From the NCBI GenBank assembly GCA_012274445.1, contig JAAROD010000058.1, positions 868,001 through 932,000 of the forward strand: a stretch of DNA of 64,000 bases. The letters run 5' to 3'. Both the position numbers and the translations under genes were made by a program. This DNA comes from Sclerotiophoma versabilis. Its lineage: Eukaryota > Ascomycota > Dothideomycetes > Pleosporales > Didymellaceae. Shown one piece after another: positions 1 to 11,064 of this stretch. The first letter of the stretch is position 1, and each line of letters opens with the position of its first letter. The notes under the pieces were generated by a model. The model did not search any database and had not been told where the DNA came from. It saw only the letters and a list, made by a program, of their open reading frames with translations.

Positions 1-153
1 CCTAATCTCGACCAGGCCAGTCGGGACCTTATCAAGCAGCTACAGGCCGAGGAGCATGGTCTTAGGCGGCGCAGTCGAGGAGAGACCTCGGCAGCTTCGC
101 CATCACGTCCGCCAGCGCAAGTCACTCCAACACGGGCCCAGGCTGGTGTCTGA
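1..153 (+). CDS. C-terminal end of a protein cut by the window edge
   Basis: Frame 1 is open from the first base and stops with TGA at 151-153, giving a 50-residue tail. The visible part begins with an amphipathic, charged helix-like segment (around DLIKQLQAEEHG) and ends in a Ser/Pro/Ala-rich stretch. The short QAEE-type helix resembles tails seen on some ubiquitin-pathway proteins, but that is too weak for a family call. Reading frame and direction are inferred only from openness and composition, and the start and body of the gene lie outside the window. An upstream intron boundary inside this stretch cannot be excluded. Confidence 0.4.
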   Translation, partial: PNLDQASRDLIKQLQAEEHGLRRRSRGETSAASPSRPPAQVTPTRAQAGV

Positions 154-513
154 GCATTTACTCGGCTTCTGGACTTATCTATGTATTTTCATTGCTCAAC
201 TTGGCGTTTCAGAAAAGGACAGCATCAGGCGTAACACGGAATTACTTGTCAGGTTGCTTATACCCATGCACTATGAAAGTGTATATTGCACCGACGTCTT
301 ACTTTCCTTTCCACATGGTCTCTCTTGGGTTGCGATGGCGTTATCTTATCACATCAGTCTGTTTTGGTTCTGCTTGGGTGGTTGTTTCACTCGCCAGCTG
401 TGTTGAGCTGTGCTAATCGTTTTCTCGTTACATGTCGGGATGTAGAAAGTACCACTAGTCGCATATCATATGTCATCAAATCAAGAGATATAACCAGCCT
501 CGTTCAGCTACCA
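154..513. other. intergenic spacer, 0.36 kb
   Basis: This lies between the stop of the truncated plus-strand gene and the stop of the minus-strand gene at 514. It is a convergent 3' region, presumably both 3' UTRs. I see no RNA gene, repeat or conserved ORF in it. Confidence 0.5.
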
Positions 514-1266
514 TTAGAGCCATCGCTCCATACCCCCAAATGGCGGATACTTCAACCCCCCTCCTCCTCCTCCTCCTCCTGCCTTCGACTTCCCGCTCCT
601 CTTTCCACCTCTTCCACCGGAATGTCCGCCAGGGGGCCCGCGAACACTACTTCCTACCGTACTACTCACGCAATCCCAATCCCACGGCACATTCTTCCCC
701 AACACTTGATACCCGCCTACCCTCCTCACCCGTCCCCTGACCCTCACATCTCTCAGCGCGCTCCGCGTCGTTGCGCGCACGGCGGTTGGCTCGACGACCT
801 GCGTGCGGTAGATGGGCTCTCTGGGCGCGCATGGTGCTGAGGAGGCAGAAGAAGTCGAAGATGATGGTGGAGGCGGTGGACGCGAACTATGTCGTTTCGT
901 CGGTGGAGGGCATGGGGTTTCTATCCTGATCCTCTTGCCCGGTCCATGCAGTGGCGTGAGAGGATGGAGGTGCAGAGGATGGATAGGGTGGAGATGTGGG
1001 TGTCGGTGGTGGTGGTGCAGCAGGCCGTGGGGCAGAGGTGCGTGTGGGCGGAGGTGCTCGGGTAGGTGCGGGTGCAGATGTAATCCATCGTGGTGGTGAT
1101 GGTGGTGATGGTCCGCAGTGGAGGTGACGGTGCTGGGGAGCGAGATGCTGACGTCGCTGAAGCGCGGTTTGGGGCTATGGTGGACGCGGACGATTTCCGC
1201 AGATGAGCAGTCTGACGAAGTTGACTTTCTTTTGTTTTTGGTCGGCGTGAGGGTTATCCAGCACAT
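514..1266 (-). CDS. His/Pro-rich hypothetical protein (250 aa)
   Basis: This is a single open frame. I start it at the ATG at 1264-1266, which has a purine at -3 (CAAAG-ATG). The longer open frame to 1470 lacks an ATG I would prefer and is probably 5' UTR. The protein begins MCWITLTPTKNKRKS, then has a His-run and a long histidine/proline/leucine-rich segment in residues about 55-110, a Pro/Ser block, a more ordinary region with several Arg-Val pairs (about 150-195), and a Gly-rich C-terminus with a run of eight glycines. No catalytic domain is recognisable. The His-rich part could bind metal ions, but low-complexity codon repeats give the same pattern. It may be a lineage-specific protein, and the bias leaves some doubt that it is coding. 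Confidence 0.5.
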   Translation of the reverse strand: MCWITLTPTKNKRKSTSSDCSSAEIVRVHHSPKPRFSDVSISLPSTVTSTADHHHHHHHDGLHLHPHLPEHLRPHAPLPHGLLHHHHRHPHLHPIHPLHLHPLTPLHGPGKRIRIETPCPPPTKRHSSRPPPPPSSSTSSASSAPCAPREPIYRTQVVEPTAVRATTRSALRDVRVRGRVRRVGGYQVLGKNVPWDWDCVSSTVGSSVRGPPGGHSGGRGGKRSGKSKAGGGGGGGGLKYPPFGGMERWL

Positions 1267-2485
1267 CTTTGCGTTTGGTATAAGGTCTGTAGGAGCTGCT
1301 GCTAGTAACAGTATTATCGAACCGCGAAGGGAGCGGCCTGAGCCTAGTTGGCGGTGCTGCGCGATGATAGCTTGAGAGCGAGAAGGTGGGACTGTATGAG
1401 TAGGACGGTTGCCGTACCCAGTACGAATGCGCAGAGCGATTGCTTTGGCAAGACATCTGAAAGCGTGCAAACAAAGAGGGGTGCTTGATACTTAATGACA
1501 ACAAACGTCAGAAGACAAATCCTTCAAATCCTGCTCTTGATTGCATCCATGATGGCGTTCGGAGTGATCGTATATACACCCACTTTCTGCATCATCCGTC
1601 GGCGTCATACGTGTAGAGAGCGAGGCACACGCACATGTAGAGTGCTCCCGCAGTCAAGCTATATGAGACAGGGTGGTAGTGATTTGTGCCTGCATGATTG
1701 TTGCCGGTGCCTGCAGCTCGGGAAGACGAACCTATGTTCGAGGATTTGAGCGGGTGACGGACGCTGGTGAGGGTGGAGGACTGGCGCGTGGGTTACGGTA
1801 ATGTCTTGGATGACCAACCGTCTCATTGGCCATGTGATGATGTCGCCATGAAGTGCATTTACTTTTTGCTCAACGCATCCCAGCGCAAACGACTGAAAAA
1901 CTTGGACTGGTTTGACTTGACTGAATGACAAGGAAGAAGCCAGCCACGTCGTCGTTGATAGGTTGTACGCACGGGTTGCGGGGCGAGAGAAGGTCGTTGC
2001 ATGGTTACCTTTTGCTCGCAAGCTTACGCTGGAAGTGCATGACAGCACCTCAAAGTTTAGGGCATAGAAACTGACACTGTGCTGCTCAGTAAGAAGGAAA
2101 GATTGGTGATCGCTGCCTAAGGAGTCCTTCATCGATCTTTGATGCCATACTGAGGTTCTGTCGTAGCTTGACCATTGAACACAGCTACGCGAAACGGTTC
2201 ACAGTGGTTACGAGCAGCAAAAGATTATCCCTGAGCCTTGAAGGTCATACTGATGTTTGATCGGCGTCGTGTTGACGGGAACTTTCTGGTGTTGCGGGGC
2301 GATGGCGAGGGCGAGGCAGCCGCGCCGCGTTCTTTGGCTTGGCAGTTGCATCAACGAGCTAGGTCGGCGGAGCTCCAGCACCGCGACATCAACCTTACGC
2401 CTACGCCCTCCGCAACAACCGAGTTCCCCGTTTCTATTCCCTGCCATAACCACTCCCCGACTTTCAAAGTACTAGCGCCGCAATC
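1267..2485. other. divergent intergenic region, 1.2 kb
   Basis: This is the upstream DNA for the minus-strand hypothetical gene and for PRE2. The open frames here (for example 1659-2132 minus) look random: no family motif, no good splice signals and no low-complexity bias typical of coding sequence. I see no RNA gene. A proteasome-gene activator site of the yeast PACE type was not evident just upstream of PRE2. Confidence 0.4.
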
Positions 2486-3498
2486 ATGGACTCATTAGTG
2501 GCCCAGTACAGCCGCCCTCTTGCCGCGGATGAGGGCCAGACAGAGGAGCAGCAGCTCGAGCTGTACAGCGGCGCGCCAGAGCTCTCTCTCAAGTTTGCCA
2601 TGCCTCCAGTCGCGCAGGTACGGCATCACTTGCCTCCTGTATACATGCATATATGCTGATATCCTGTCCCAGGCACAATCATGGCTCCGCGCGATGACAG
2701 ACGACTACTCGAACCCTAACTGCCCTATCAAGATCGCCCACGGTACCACAACCCTCGCCTTCCGGTTCAAGGGCGGCATCATTGTAGCGACCGACTCGCG
2801 AGCAACGGCCGGCAACTGGATAGCAAGTCAGACGGTGAAGAAGGTTATCGAGATCAACAGCTGTTTATTGGGGACTATGGCCGGTGGCGCTGCTGTAAGC
2901 AAACACCCCACATGAAGACCCAGAAGGGCAATGTTGACATGGGACAGGACTGTCAATACTGGCTGGCATACTTGGGTATGCAATGTCGCCTTCACGAGCT
3001 CCGACACAAGCGCCGCATCTCCGTCGCCGCAGCATCCAAGATCCTGGCGAACTTGGTCTACTCTTACAAGGGCATGGGATTAAGCATGGTATGTACTTTT
3101 CCAGCTCCTCCATGCGATCTCGCTTCTAACGTCTTATCTAGGGTACCATGTGCGCCGGCGTCACCCCGCAAGAAGGCCCCGCTCTCTACTACATCGACAG
3201 TGACGGTACCCGCCTTGCCGGCAACCTGTTCTGTGTCGGTTCCGGACAGACTTTTGCTTACGGTGTGCTCGATGCGGAATACAAGTACGATCTTGAGGAC
3301 AACGAGGCGTTGGAGCTTGGAAGGAGGAGTATCCTAGCCGCCACTCACCGTGACGCCTACTCCGGTGGTTTCATTAACCTGTATCACGTCAAGGAGGATG
3401 GATGGGTCAAGCACGGCTTCAACGACACCAACCCAATCTTCTGGGAGACAAAGCTGAACAAGGGCGAGTTCTCGAACGTTACCAGTGAGCTGGTATAG
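2486..3498 (+). CDS. PRE2: 20S proteasome subunit beta-5 (chymotrypsin-like)
   Basis: Exons are 2486-2617, 2673-2894, 2948-3088 and 3142-3498; the introns are 55, 53 and 53 nt with GT-AG ends; the product is 283 aa. It is the N-terminal-nucleophile subunit that cleaves after hydrophobic residues in the 20S core. The propeptide ends in HG, immediately before catalytic Thr69 (mature TTTLAF). Mature Asp17 (ATDSRATAG), Lys33 (VKK) and Met45 (GTM) of the active site and S1 pocket are all present, and the C-terminal half carries the GSGQTFAYGVLD and HRDAYSGG blocks of beta-5. Length matches the yeast protein (about 287 aa). The start is the first ATG of the exon and gives the usual propeptide length. 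Nothing abnormal was seen. Confidence 0.97.
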
Positions 3499-4080
3499 AC
3501 AACCCTTAGGCGAGCGGGGAAAGATAGAGAAACTACATTGGCTGCCGCCAAAAAGGCAAGAGCCATATAGAGCGAACACTCAACGATACGAATGAATGAA
3601 AGCATGCACACCATGGACATTTCTTCAAGTGCTGCACCACAGCACGACGTTTGGTGCCAACATTGTGGACAAGCAATGCAACAACGTGTGATGATTGTTC
3701 TGCAGGTATTAAAGCAATAGTATTGATCCATCATCAATGTGTTCGATTCTCTATCGTTCTTTCTCGGAGCGAAACGAGTGGTCGCTCTACTCTAATGCAG
3801 TGCACCTGGCGTGCTGACTCTCTACTAACTACTCACGGGGATATATGCGTTATACAAATACAGATGCAACATAGTGCAATCAAATGCGACACAGTACTAG
3901 GAAATACGTAAGGGGGATGCTTCGATTACCGCAACGATGGAACCAACGGAACGCTTCCTGCCATCGTAACAAACATGGGTGATAGGACACGTCAAGTGCC
4001 TATTATCTTCTTCTCTTCCTGTTTCTTCGTCCTCTCTCCTTGAACTCATGCATATTTCAGCTGAAAGTGATTTTTGTGTG
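3499..4080. other. convergent intergenic region, 0.58 kb
   Basis: This contains the 3' UTRs of PRE2 and of the minus-strand membrane protein. I see no additional gene or repeat. Confidence 0.5.
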
Positions 4081-6153
4081 TCATTTCCGCACACTCGCAC
4101 CGTTCAACGCTCCAGATGGCGAACCGTCCCTCCCAAACCAGTTTCCAACACTGCTCGTCCGCCGACTCCTTATTGTCGTCTGTCGCGCAAGGCTATCCCG
4201 CATCTGGCTCATGATGCCTTTGAAGCTGAGCACTTCCGGTCTGTCAAGATCAAAGGGATCGGACTGCCGGTCCAGGCGACTTGTGCTAGTGGGCAGGCCG
4301 CCGGTAAGAGGCCCTGAAGTGACTGCTGCGGTGCTGAAGTTGACGGTGCCAGGACGACTGGCGGCAGGGTTGCTGGGTAAGCCTGGGGTGAACATGGTCG
4401 TCCCCGGGCGGCTGGGGCCAGGCTCGCCGAAGAAGGTGTAGTTTGACTCGCGGATGGCGGGGAAGGCTGAGTAGGTGTTCAGTGGTTGTCGGGGTTGCTG
4501 TGCGGCGGAAGACTGCTTAGGTAACGGCGGAACAGATGAAGGGTCAACAAAGAGATCACTGCTGTATACAGACGAAGGAGGGTGTGACCGTAGTGCTGAC
4601 GCTGTGCTTTGCGTGCGTCGGTGGTTAGATGCAGAGCTGGCTGTCATGTTGGAATCTCGCAACCAATCAGGCGCACCGTCAATCTCATCGATAAGTGACG
4701 CGAAGGGATCTCGAGCTACACGAGGCGTTGCTACGGGCTGCGGCGGGCTAAGTCCACGAGCTTGCTCTTCGATTGTGTCAGGATTTGAGATGCGAAGGTT
4801 CCTTGGCGTATCTGGTGCAGGATCTGCGAAAGGATTTTGGCCGATGTTGTTGCTGTAAACTGACTCCTCTGTGATTCCCATGAATGGTGATTGCGAAGAT
4901 ACACTGCTTGTCTTCTTGCGCAGCACGTTTCGTTCACTCTTCCTACTCGACATGCGACGAACGAAGCCACCACCAACGGCAGATTGCCCCTGCGGCTCAC
5001 TGATGGATCTACCTCGCCCACTAGATGTCGTCGAATATACCGACCCAACACTGGAGCGTGGTTGATGTCGTTGATAAGGATTGTCCAGGGGCCCGGTCTT
5101 TTCGTTCCGGAGTCTTGCAACGAAACCTCCTAGGCCTGCCGGTACAGCCTTCAATTTCGACACAAACGTGGATGACTCCTCGATCTTCTCATCCCAGCTG
5201 GCGTCTCTCGATTTGCGCCGTCTCAAACAGAAGAAGAGAAGAGCGCTCAGCAGGGCCAGGCCAAGAAACCCACCAACAACGCCACCAATAATGCCACCGA
5301 TTTTGGCATCGCTGCCACTGCTGGATGAATGCCCGACTTCACTGTGTCCATCTCCGCCACTGTGTGAGCCTTGCTCTGGTGCGATAATACCCACAGGTCC
5401 ACTAGTAGGGTTGCCTAATGCACCGGAGCTAGTCTGTGAAAGAAGCTCTGCAATTGAGGAAGCTAACGACGGCGTCTGCGAGGAGGCAGCCTGTATGCTG
5501 TCGGGGGCTGCTGCGACAGATGTTGGATTCGTGACTCCAGCCGACTCCGTCACCGCTGGTTGCGCAGCGGGAGGTGTGTTGGTCGACGGTGATAGTGATG
5601 ACAAGGATGGTGTTTCGATCACAGCTGTTCCGATAGTGTCAGAGCTTGTTGGTGCTATCCTTGCGGGAGGAAGGGTAGGAACTGCAACAACTTCTGAAGA
5701 GACTACGGCTGGTTCGCTGGACTGTGAAGGCGCACTCAGGGTCGAATCTTCTGGCGCCGGTGCTGACGACTCAACAACTGCAGGTAGAGAAGTTGTCGCT
5801 AGTGATATAAGGATTTCGTTACCTGTACCTGCTGCCGAAGATACTGCTACTTGTGATGTGGGTAGAGATACAACAGCTGATGGTTCTACTGAAGATGACG
5901 GCACTGGCGGTGCAGGCGGTGCGGGCGGCGGCGGCGGTGGTGGTGGTTGTTGGGACTCTGGGGTACTAGCAGCGGTTTGTTGTGTTGGTGGTGCTTGTTC
6001 TGCGGTCGTCGAGGTGGTCGGTTCAGTCGAAGCGACCGTTGTTGGCGCTGCTGTTGGCGTCGATATTAAGGTCGACGTAGCCGCTGTACGAGCGCGGGAA
6101 CGAGTACATCGTCTGCCGTTCACAGTCGTGATCGACTCTTGTGGAGAGGCCAT
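4081..6153 (-). CDS. Mid2-like single-pass membrane protein, Ser/Thr/Pro-rich ectodomain
   Basis: This is an intronless frame of 690 aa. Residues about 20-280 are a Ser/Thr/Ala/Pro-rich, probably O-mannosylated ectodomain with an eight-residue proline run near 70-77. A Gly-rich hydrophobic segment (IGGIIGGVVGG then LGLALLSALLFFCL) at about 285-310 is one membrane span, followed at once by RRRK, a stop-transfer signal that puts the C-terminus in the cytosol. The roughly 380-residue tail is basic and Ser-rich, with short repeated YSTTSS/SVYSS-like motifs. This is the layout of Mid2/Wsc-class cell-wall integrity sensors. Unusually, the N-terminus (MASPQESITTVNGRRCTRSR) is not hydrophobic, so no signal peptide is visible. 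Either an upstream exon is missed or it inserts as a type III protein. A WSC Cys-rich domain is absent. Confidence 0.8.
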   Translation of the reverse strand: MASPQESITTVNGRRCTRSRARTAATSTLISTPTAAPTTVASTEPTTSTTAEQAPPTQQTAASTPESQQPPPPPPPPAPPAPPVPSSSVEPSAVVSLPTSQVAVSSAAGTGNEILISLATTSLPAVVESSAPAPEDSTLSAPSQSSEPAVVSSEVVAVPTLPPARIAPTSSDTIGTAVIETPSLSSLSPSTNTPPAAQPAVTESAGVTNPTSVAAAPDSIQAASSQTPSLASSIAELLSQTSSGALGNPTSGPVGIIAPEQGSHSGGDGHSEVGHSSSSGSDAKIGGIIGGVVGGFLGLALLSALLFFCLRRRKSRDASWDEKIEESSTFVSKLKAVPAGLGGFVARLRNEKTGPLDNPYQRHQPRSSVGSVYSTTSSGRGRSISEPQGQSAVGGGFVRRMSSRKSERNVLRKKTSSVSSQSPFMGITEESVYSNNIGQNPFADPAPDTPRNLRISNPDTIEEQARGLSPPQPVATPRVARDPFASLIDEIDGAPDWLRDSNMTASSASNHRRTQSTASALRSHPPSSVYSSDLFVDPSSVPPLPKQSSAAQQPRQPLNTYSAFPAIRESNYTFFGEPGPSRPGTTMFTPGLPSNPAASRPGTVNFSTAAVTSGPLTGGLPTSTSRLDRQSDPFDLDRPEVLSFKGIMSQMRDSLARQTTIRSRRTSSVGNWFGRDGSPSGALNGASVRK

Positions 6154-7059
6154 GCAGGCGGCACAGTCATGAAAGAAACGCCAGCAAGGGCTCAGAGAAA
6201 CAGACGGAGATGAAGGAATGCAAGCGCCGCAGACGCTTTGAGCATATTAACAAGGAAATGATACTTTGCCGCTGGCAATGCTGGAGATTTGGAGTCACAA
6301 TGAAGTTGTCAGTTGTCGTTCGAACATACATTGGAGCGCTGTCGCCCGTTGGCACAAGTTGGTGCGCTTGGGTGCTCCTGAAACACGGGCAGCTTCAGGT
6401 ACCGCTCAAGCAGCGACTATAACAAACCTGAAGCGCGGTAGGCCTCGCCGTCGTCCATATTGGCGCTATGGTCGTCTCAGCTAGGTAACCAAGCTGTGAA
6501 GGTGCTGCACGGGTACTTCCGTTGAAAGACATCGTGGCTTGGATGTGTTATCCAGAAGCCGGTGTTGGTGTTGAGAGGAAGAGGGGCAGCGAACTGCGCA
6601 CACGTGACAAAAGCGCTCTTGCTCAGCAGCTCCGCCGAAGTCATTGAGATTGATAAGCGTTTCAGTTCTTTTGTGCTTCAACTTGTGTCGGTCCAAGATC
6701 ACTGGGTAGTTCATCTTGTCACCCTTCTCAGTATTGAAGCCGCTGCATAAAGAGCTACTGAGAGTCTCGGCGGCCAAGACGACAGCATGTCATCGATGGC
6801 GTGACATCTGTCAATAGCGTCCAGGATCAATACTCTGACCCTGTTGTGATCTGAATGCTGATCAGCTTCGAACGCGCGAGCCTTCAAGGGTGGTTGTGGA
6901 GACAACCGCTGCATACGCGCAGAAATGGCAACCGAACGCACCTGCCTTCCGGGGTCGACAAGCACCGAGGAGACACGTTCAACCATTGCAACAGCCTCAC
7001 CCCAACAGCCTCGTTTCCATCTCGCTGGCGTCTGATGCTCACAGCGCTCTTACACAGTC
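6154..7059. other. divergent intergenic region, 0.9 kb
   Basis: This is upstream DNA for the minus-strand membrane protein and for the plus-strand gene starting at 7060. The short overlapping frames (6266-6484 plus, 6711-6986 minus) show no family features. No RNA gene was recognised. Confidence 0.4.
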
Positions 7060-9274
7060 ATGTTCAATTTCAGTGGTATGTACCAATCGCGACTTCTTTG
7101 GCGCGTACCTACCCATACGTCATCTCCCACGAACTTCTTTGGCTGCATCTTGTACGCTACGAGGACAACCTCAGATCTACCATGCAACTCTTCGAACTTC
7201 CTCAGATTAGTCTCGCGGTGCTCTGTTTCATACTTGTTCCACAGACGACTGCAATCTGCGCGTTGTGATCACGTTTCGTTTCTTCCCCTCAACACCACAC
7301 GTGTTTCGTTTGGAGACAACTGCACAGGTAACATTGTCGCTGATGTAAGACCATGCAGGCCACCTTTTAGCGGGGCAGCATGATACGCAACAAGATCGGT
7401 CTCCTCCAGCGAAACCAATACCTGCGACTTTTCCGGTGCTCGATCCACCCCAGCCCTTGACAGGAACCCCCCCAGTATCCTGGAGCACGGCCAATGTAAC
7501 AGGGATCACCAAACATTTCCTGAGCCTCAAGAAACCATCCGACGTCACTAAAGAAACCTTGGCGCAGCTAAATGTCACGTTCCAATCTGATTGTGACTTT
7601 GAAACGATGCTGTCGTCGCTGTCAAACGATGCGATATCACACATGCCGCCCGCTTCATGGCTGGATGCACCAGATCAGCCAGAGTCTTCAAATCTGGAAC
7701 CTGTCGCTACTCTCCTGAGTAACGGTAGGAGAGTTCCGGATCGCAAAGAGTTCTACGCCCGCGCTCGAGAATTGCTCTTCGAAAATGGAGATGCATTCTC
7801 GACCCTGACTCGAAAAGCCACTGGAGGTCAAGCATCGTTGCGACTTGCGCATTTTCGGAAGTTCTGGGAAGGCCTTGATAATATGGCATACTATTGGGAC
7901 AACTCGCTAGATGACTATCGCCCTCCGAATCCAGAATCTGACAATACAACTGCCGATAAAGATACTGCCTCCAACGAAAACACAAGAGGTAATAATCAGG
8001 GAACACATGCTGAAACGAAAACGGATTGGATTGCAAAGATGGGAAGTGGGTCCGGTCCCCCCGAGGAAGGCGAGCCCCGTAAGAAAGCAAAGACAGAAGC
8101 GGTGAATGACCAAACAATGGCTCAATCTGCCAACGCAAACGGCTTTGGGGGATCTGCCGCGATAGCTGCTCAAACAGCGACGATCATCCCGAGCAGGGTG
8201 CTGCCTGCCAGGATTGCACCGTCCAGATTTCCACATATCGTTAACACAGAACTTCAAGAGAAGCCGGCTGATATATCTCACGGTTCCTACCGAGGCTATC
8301 GCATTGGCAATGGCTCAGAGATGCCTGATCAGTATCGCATTGACTGTGTTCGAGCCTTTGTCGAGCCCATTGCATGGGCGTTTGGTGTTACGCTTTCACA
8401 GCACCGACGACCCCCTGTTCTGCTATTGCAGCATGTGCGTTTCCCGGTCCGAATGAGCTCTGTAGCATGGCGGGGGCCCCAAGATCGAATGAGAGCACGG
8501 CAGGGCTGGATGGAAGGGCCTGTGTTAGGAATTCAGTGTCGGCCAGATGTGAATTTTGGAGCCTCTGGACATCTACACGCAGAGTCTAACTTGGATGCCA
8601 TTCGTGAGATTGGGGGAATGCTATTGCTAGCCCAAGAGCGCGCAAGAGAGGGCAAAGTTGAGCGGCTCGCCGGTGAAGGGAAGTGGTGGGCTACGAAAGA
8701 ACGCTGGGGAGGTGGTCCTGGAGGCGAAGTTGGACATGCTACATCATCCACCGAGACAAGTGGCATTGAAGCTACCTCCAATCCCCGTGAAAAATCAGCT
8801 CAAAGAAACACGGACGGTTCAAGAACACGGCGACGACCGACGCCTACGCAGATCTGGAAAACTGTCAAACCTGGAAACCCCCTTTGGGACCCCAAAGTGG
8901 TCTATGAAGCGATTGGCAAAGACACATGCGCGGAGTGGGACGATGTAGGCTACTTGCCCATGCCATAGTAGTACGTATAAGGTTTACTTACATGTGTACA
9001 GGTCTTCATGGTCTCGTCATTGAACCACCACGTTAGCTTGTTAAAGCTGCATGTGCATCCAGCGTACCTGGAATACCTTACAAACGGGAAACTTCCCGAG
9101 AGTCAGCCCTCGGACCCCAACTGGTGCTCACCTAAGCTTCAAAGAACACGATGGTTCGATCTATTCAATGTCGAAGACCGTACTGATGCCATGAGGGGCC
9201 TTTGGGGTGTCATGTCTTATTTGCTTCGAGCTAAAGATGGGAGCCAAAACGATGTGGTCATGGACGGTTCATGA
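7060..9274 (+). CDS. conserved fungal protein of unknown function (620 aa)
   Basis: Proposed exons are 7060-7075, 7371-8944 and 9002-9274. The long central frame has no ATG near its open start (a GTG at 7436 only), and an in-frame stop lies at 7346. Exon 1 therefore comes from the ATG at 7060 with donor GTATGT, spliced over 295 nt to CCTTTTAG; phases agree and give MFNFSAGQHDTQQD. The second intron (8945-9001, 57 nt) removes an in-frame stop and rejoins phase 0. The protein has a Pro-rich N-terminus, an acidic/Asn-rich linker with a KKAK basic patch near residue 235, and an ordered C-terminal half with strong blocks such as SYRGYRIGNGSEMPDQYRID and WFDLFNVEDR. I remember the style as a conserved Pezizomycotina protein but cannot name a function. 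Exon 1 is the least certain part. Confidence 0.7.
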
Positions 9275-10784
9275 TGACACGAAACACTGCTTATGACTCC
9301 ACTCCTACCGCTAGTAAGCTCCCGAAAGTACGCCCACACAGTTAGATCGCTACTCTATAAACTCTGGAGTGATTCAAAGAGAATGGTTTGCCTCTCGCTT
9401 CTACGGAACTCCTCGGATACATTGTGACGGGGACAAGATCGGTGTCGGTAACAACTTCAAATATCACGACCCGTGGAGTTTTCGCCTTAGTGCACCATAC
9501 ACCAACTAACGAATCTTCGTTTTGGAACATATACTAACCTGTGTCTGTATAGAACCGCTATGCGGCACGTCCGAGGTCTTGAGCACAACCACACGTTTTC
9601 CCTTCAGACACTTTCGCATAAGAGGTCTCCCAAGGTCCTAGAAACAAGGTAGGACAAGTGCACAAGATTTTGTCAAACAGTTCGTCACGCTTGGTTGACG
9701 CAAAGGGATGCACCAGTGGTCTAAGACGAATCGTCTTCAATAAAGTGGCGCACGAGGCTGTTGAGCAGAAACGGTCGATGCTACGACGCCACAACGCGAT
9801 TGGCAAACGCCTCACCTGCCCGTGGTGTCACCTACAACTGTGTTCCCTTTGATCGACGTTCCACTTTCAACGTCCTCACGTGCGAAGGCATCCATTGGTC
9901 AAGCTGTAACGGCGCTCATAACAGCACATATGCGTTCGCAGAAACCGTCGCTTGGTGTCACGGTATGTGAAAACCAATTATAAACGGACTTGCATTGAAA
10001 CATTTCAAAGCGCAGACAGGGGCCAAACTATCAAGTTGGAGAATGCGACTTTAGCATTACGGCTGAGCACAAGGCCTCCAAGTTTCAGTCACTTCCCACC
10101 CTTAGATGCCCCCTCATAGGCACCACTGCTGACCCCTAGCCCCTAGAAGTCTCCCAATTCCCCATGCGCTACGCCCTCTCAGCATACTAGCCAAACAGAT
10201 GCTCGATGGGGCATGACTCGTGATTTTTCAGTGATGATCACGGACTTGTAACCAAAGCTAGGGATAGGCGGGCTCGTACAAGCCTAACGGTTCCAGTCTT
10301 GCCTCGGATGGAATCTCAGAAGATCAGTCAACGTGGTTTTCAGACGCATCTGGGAAGTTTGACGGTCCCAGATCTCTTAATGCGTACGGTCAGTGCTGCA
10401 GCACCCCCTGAAGGAGACCCGCTGACCGGGTTCGGAGAATGTAAGACGGCTCGAGGTACCTAGGTACATGGCAAGCATCGGCGCTGATTTGGACCACAGT
10501 ATTACTTCTGACCTTGTTTGGAAGTTTTATGATTTGACTGGACGTTTGTACTGACGTCTAGCTTCCAAGTTTTGAAGAAATGGGAGAAAGACAGACTTTT
10601 GCAGCATGCATACAGAACGCATCAACTGACTAAAAGCGTGCAATGAGTGGCCGCTGTTCCAGAGGCGCCTCTTCATGGCAGAGTAACAGTGGCTTAACAG
10701 ACTATGACGGTCCGAAGGCGACGGTCAGCAGCCAGCTTGATGCTTTACGTAGAGCATGCTGCCAGCCTTGCCCTCGACAGCGGA

Positions 10785-10791
10785 TATATAA
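10785..10791 (+). promoter_or_regulatory. TATA-like element upstream of the cupin gene
   Basis: TATATAA lies about 275 bp before the cupin ATG, followed by a pyrimidine- and CA-rich stretch that could be the transcribed leader. It is the only clear TATA match in this spacer. Its role is inferred from sequence and position only. Confidence 0.35.
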
Positions 10792-10905
10792 GTCGCTGTT
10801 CTCACGACGGGTACACAACCCAACTCGTTGTCACATCTTCATTCGATCTGATCATACTGCGAAGTCCTTACTGAGGTGTTCGTTCACATCCAAGGCCGCA
10901 CTTCG

Positions 10906-10906
<1 letters not shown>

Positions 10907-10939
<33 letters not shown>
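10907..10939. repeat. (CA)16 microsatellite
   Basis: A perfect CA dinucleotide tract of 33 bp lies about 125 bp before the cupin start codon, probably in its leader or core promoter. Its length is likely to vary between isolates. Confidence 0.95.
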
Positions 10940-10941
<2 letters not shown>

Positions 10942-11064
10942 CGCACTCCCATGTATCACAAGGAGACTCAGTCCTACTAGAACATCACAAGATCTAACAT
11001 CAACACTTGGACGATCAATCTCGACCCGCCCCAACTCCAACCTCACTTTCCAAGTTGTAACACG

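Larger units (their letters stand above)
9275..11064. other. gene-poor spacer, 1.8 kb
   Basis: No supported gene. Short frames (9342-9530 minus, 9658-9852 plus, 10643-11149 plus) lack family motifs and splice logic. The right end holds a TATA-like site and a CA microsatellite in front of the cupin gene (listed separately). Confidence 0.45.

Noticed and set aside
5081..6172. 363-aa plus-strand frame across the Mid2-like gene
   Set aside because: It is the antisense shadow of Ser/Thr/Pro codons; Gly/Ala/Val composition and no domain, while the minus-strand protein has a membrane span and a coherent tail.
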